Assembly: GCA_903928285.1 (NCBI GenBank)
Contig: CAIYQH010000218.1
Coordinates: 1 to 10,585 of the forward strand
Direction: 5' to 3'
Length of the DNA stretch: 10,585 bases
Source of the DNA: an uncultured Bacteroidales bacterium
Lineage (GTDB): Bacteria; Bacteroidota; Bacteroidia; Bacteroidales; FEN-979
Positions 8,674-10,585 of this stretch are shown here, one piece after another (positions within the stretch are counted from its first letter, which is position 1; each line of letters begins with the position of its first letter). A program made the position numbers and the translations under genes. Under the pieces are notes generated by a model. That model had not been told where the DNA came from. It did no database searches and saw only the letters and a list, made by a program, of their open reading frames with translations.

Positions 8674-8708
8674 GTTTTCACCACAGCAGGCACAATAGGA
8701 CACATTAG
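8674..8708 (-). repeat. Degenerate nonamer block upstream of the GH20 gene
   Basis: Read on the minus strand toward the hexosaminidase gene, this stretch is CTAATGTGT, CCTATTGTG, CCTGCTGTG, then GTGAAAAC, ending 49 nt before the start codon. The last 26 nt match a block before the MFS gene (10175-10200) at 22 positions. It is degenerate, so on its own it would not be convincing; the match to the second site is what supports it. The rest of the 166-nt gap shows no clear promoter or terminator. Confidence 0.5.
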
Positions 8709-8790
8709 TCAGAATAGGATGACATTTTTCGTATCGGTGCACAAAAGCAAAACAGAACAGGTCAGGCAATCAGGATCATGGCAGATTTGG

Positions 8791-9888
8791 TTAATTGGAA
8801 TCAAAGGCCAGGATGATGTTTTCCATCTCCCCAAAATGTTCCTCCATGCTTTGCAGCAGTTTGAACTGAGCTCTTGCCCGCTGCAGGTTATGCCCGGGGA
8901 AGCCGGTTTTGAAATAGTGGTCGCCGTTGAGGTGGTCGGTCAGGAACCGCAACCCGATCAGATAGGTCATATATTTGGCTGAAAAGGCGAGGTGGGCGGT
9001 TTCGGCAGGCCAGAGCGATTTCCCGACAACCCCCAGGTACCCGCGCGCATAGGCTTCAAAAAGGGCAAGGTCGATGTTTACCTTTGTAAGGTCAGCCTCG
9101 TCCTCGTCGCCGGTATTGGCGCCTGTACGGATGGCATCGCCAAAATCATAAAGCAGGTAGCCGGGCATCACCGTGTCGAGGTCGACCACTGATATAGCCT
9201 GCTGATCGCGGTTAAACAGCACATTGTTGAATTTGGTGTCGTTATGGGTAACGCGTAGCGGGATCTTTCCCTGTTCACCCAGGTGCAGGATGGTATGCAT
9301 CTCCTCCACGCGCGATTCGGCGAAGGCGATTTCACTTTGGGCGCCGGCCACCCTGCCGGCAGGGTCGCGATGAACCGTGTCGCGAAAGGTCTGCAACCTA
9401 ACAGCAATATGATGAAAATCGGGAAGGATCTCGAACAGGGAGGAGGCTTCGATATCCGACGACAGGTATTGAAAGAGCCCGAAGGCCTTGCCGGCTTCGC
9501 TGGCCATGGCGGGACTCCCGACCACATCGTAGCTGGTGGTGTCACGCACATGGTCGTACAGGCGCCAGTAATTCCCGTCAGGATCGCGGAAAAAATGGTT
9601 GCCGCCACGGGTGGCGATGAGCTGGATGACCCGGAACCACGAGAGCGAATCATCGCGGCAAAGGAGGCGCTGCCTGAGGTGACGGGTAACCCGGAGGATA
9701 TTGTCGGTCAGCGCGGGGACATTGGTGAAGATGTGATGGTTGATCCGTTGCAGCACATAATCGGGGGCCCCTGCCGGGGTGGTGGTGACCAGCCACGAAT
9801 CGTTGATGTGGCCCGAACCGATGGGCGAGGCCGATTCAAACTGCCCTTCAATCTTAAATTGTTTTATTATCCTGGGTATTCCGATCAT
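8791..9888 (-). CDS. N-acetylhexosamine 1-kinase-like (NahK-type) phosphotransferase
   Basis: A 365-residue cytoplasmic kinase of the aminoglycoside phosphotransferase (APH/choline kinase) fold. Its layout closely follows what I recall of Bifidobacterium longum NahK, which converts GlcNAc or GalNAc to the 1-phosphate with ATP. Shared features in order are the N-terminal SGHIND nucleotide loop, YVLQRIN, the WRLYDHV hinge region, and the catalytic loop RVTHNDTKFNN (H215, proposed base D217). The metal-binding VDLDTVMPG (D236, D238) then runs into YDFGDAIR, and EDEADLTKV follows. Length matches NahK (about 360). The gene precedes a GH20 hexosaminidase on the same strand, consistent with salvage of released sugar. 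Automated annotation would probably call it aminoglycoside phosphotransferase, but nothing suggests antibiotic resistance. I infer HexNAc or a related sugar as substrate; other sugars or choline remain possible. The ATG at 9886-9888 is preceded by an A-rich run, not a Shine-Dalgarno site. Confidence 0.85.
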   Translation of the reverse strand: MIGIPRIIKQFKIEGQFESASPIGSGHINDSWLVTTTPAGAPDYVLQRINHHIFTNVPALTDNILRVTRHLRQRLLCRDDSLSWFRVIQLIATRGGNHFFRDPDGNYWRLYDHVRDTTSYDVVGSPAMASEAGKAFGLFQYLSSDIEASSLFEILPDFHHIAVRLQTFRDTVHRDPAGRVAGAQSEIAFAESRVEEMHTILHLGEQGKIPLRVTHNDTKFNNVLFNRDQQAISVVDLDTVMPGYLLYDFGDAIRTGANTGDEDEADLTKVNIDLALFEAYARGYLGVVGKSLWPAETAHLAFSAKYMTYLIGLRFLTDHLNGDHYFKTGFPGHNLQRARAQFKLLQSMEEHFGEMENIILAFDSN

Positions 9889-10020
9889 TTACATTTTTTT
9901 AGGAATATTCATTATCAGATGAGTCATAAGCGGTTTCTGCAGAAAATGGCTGAAGCCGGTTTTCTGTTTTGTTATTATTCACCAGAAGCCTGTTCCTGCA
10001 TTCAATGCATTTTATTTAGC

Positions 10021-10116
10021 CACAATGTTCACAATGATTTACACAATGTTCACAATGAAATTCTTTGTGAACATTGTAACTCATTGTATCATTGTGCCTT
10101 CATTGTGTCATTGTGG
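10021..10116. repeat. CACAATG/CATTGTG inverted repeat cluster with 13-bp stem
   Basis: The left half has four copies of CACAATGNN (10021, 10030, 10042, 10051), with three extra bases between the second and third. The right half carries the reverse complement CATTGTG-type units (10072-10116; for instance CATTGTGT at 10101 and CATTGTGG at 10109). At the centre ACAATGTTCACAA (10043-10055) pairs perfectly with TTGTGAACATTGT (10065-10077) around a 9-nt loop. There is no following T-run and the stem is AT-rich, so a simple intrinsic terminator is unlikely. Unit length and the CAATG core recall the arrays beside frr. Confidence 0.85.
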
Positions 10117-10174
10117 TTATATTTTGATCCGGTTTTTGAACATCAAACAGTCACTTTTCATAAAACTACTGTGC

Positions 10175-10200
10175 CCTAATGTGCCTAATGTGGTGAAAAA
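10175..10200 (+). repeat. Short nonamer pair upstream of the MFS gene
   Basis: Two exact tandem copies of CCTAATGTG (10175-10183, 10184-10192) are followed by GTGAAAAA. The block ends 81 nt before the transporter start and matches the block upstream of the hexosaminidase gene at 22 of 26 positions, in the same orientation relative to the downstream gene. Confidence 0.6.
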
Positions 10201-10281
10201 TCCAACGACCGGGCACCACACTTACCCGACCCAAAATTACAAAGAATTTTTTCGGTATTTTCGCAGCTCATCCATCCGAAT

Positions 10282-10585
10282 ATGAAAATGAACACCGCGC
10301 CTTCCGCGACCCCCAACTCCTCCTTTCCGAAAAGTTTCTGGACCGCCATTTCGATGGAATTTTTCGAACGCGGCTCCTATTACGGGGTGATGTCGGTTCT
10401 TTCGGTATACCTGGTTTTATCGAAAAGCGAAGGGGGGTTGGGTTTCTCCAAGGAGAGTGTGGGGGTGATCAAAAGCACCATCACACCGCTGCTCTATTTC
10501 CTGCCGATCCTGTCGGGAGCCATTGGCGACAGGTTCGGTTACCGGAAGGTGTTGTTCTTCGCCTTTTTCACGATGAGCCTGGGCT
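10282..10585 (+). CDS. POT/PTR-family MFS transporter, N-terminal part
   Basis: The first 101 codons of a membrane transporter run off the right edge. After a short polar N-terminus (MKMNTAPSATPNSS) comes a first membrane helix carrying EFFERGSYYG, which fits the E-x-x-E-R motif and the following YYG of proton-coupled oligopeptide transporters. A second helix (STITPLLYFLPILSGAIG) is followed by the MFS loop motif GDRFGYRKVL. POT proteins import di- and tripeptides with protons across the inner membrane; full members are about 450-550 residues. The start could be 10282 or the second ATG at 10288; no Shine-Dalgarno site separates them. It is divergent from the NahK/GH20 pair, so a shared function (uptake of glycan- or peptidoglycan-derived peptides) is only speculation. 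Confidence 0.85.
   Translation, partial: MKMNTAPSATPNSSFPKSFWTAISMEFFERGSYYGVMSVLSVYLVLSKSEGGLGFSKESVGVIKSTITPLLYFLPILSGAIGDRFGYRKVLFFAFFTMSLG

Larger units (their letters stand above)
9889..10281. other. Divergent intergenic region between the kinase and MFS genes
   Basis: This 393-nt region must hold the promoters of both outward-facing genes. It contains a CAATG/CATTG repeat cluster (10021-10116), a short nonamer pair (10175-10200) and a small palindrome, TGCATT-C-AATGCA, at 9997-10009. TATTTTCG at 10256-10263 is one mismatch from the Bacteroidota -7 box on the plus strand but has no evident -33 partner. I see no convincing gene; open frames crossing it are antisense extensions of the kinase gene or repeat reading. 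Confidence 0.6.

Noticed and set aside
8625..8705. N-terminal extension of the hexosaminidase to an ATG at 8705
   Set aside because: The 27 extra residues would precede and bury the clear signal peptide that begins at 8624, and they lie over the repeat-like leader.
8791..9888. Aminoglycoside resistance gene
   Set aside because: The fold is shared, but the motif layout follows NahK and the neighbour is a hexosaminidase; no resistance context or mobile element is visible.
10043..10077. Rho-independent terminator
   Set aside because: The 13-bp stem is AT-rich, the loop is 9 nt and no T-run follows on either strand.
9283..10179. 298-codon plus-strand open frame
   Set aside because: Most of it is antisense to the NahK-like kinase, and its tail reads through the CAATG/CATTG repeats; no recognisable domain.

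Overview
The window looks like a stretch of a Bacteroidota chromosome, probably a Bacteroidales-like or environmental lineage. SecA carries the long lineage-type insertions known from this phylum. Genes lack clear Shine-Dalgarno sequences. There is a TlpA-like thioredoxin protein with a long N-terminal region, a periplasmic family-20 hexosaminidase with C-terminal accessory domains, and one promoter-like TAnnTTTG box. The species cannot be named from this evidence.

Positions 1-6119, plus strand, hold a run of housekeeping genes: the 3' part of a thioredoxin-fold (TlpA-like) gene, secA (preprotein translocase ATPase), pyrH (UMP kinase) and frr (ribosome recycling factor). The first three are tightly packed. 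pyrH and frr are separated by a 474-nt AT-rich gap bounded by two arrays of a 9-bp tandem repeat in opposite orientation. The arrays contain a perfect 34-nt inverted complement, so the whole gap could fold into one very large hairpin.

Positions 6261-9888, minus strand, hold two genes that fit an amino-sugar salvage unit: an N-acetylhexosamine 1-kinase-like protein (NahK type) followed by a secreted beta-N-acetylhexosaminidase (GH20). The enzyme would release GlcNAc/GalNAc in the periplasm and the kinase would make the sugar 1-phosphate in the cytoplasm. A 56-codon open stretch without a clear start lies in the convergent gap between frr and the hexosaminidase gene and may be a gene relic.

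Positions 9889-10281 form a divergent intergenic region with a second type of CAATG/CATTG repeat cluster, including a perfect 13-bp stem, and a short nonamer repeat ending in GTGAAAAA. A related nonamer block sits upstream of the hexosaminidase gene. The window ends in the first 101 codons of a POT/PTR-type MFS transporter that bears the ExxER proton-coupling motif.

Most genes are ordinary. The unusual content is the repeated occurrence, in four intergenic positions, of short 9-bp-period repeats sharing an AATG/CATT core, often arranged as inverted pairs and placed in leaders of downstream genes. I saw no rRNA, tRNA, CRISPR array, insertion sequence or defence system.
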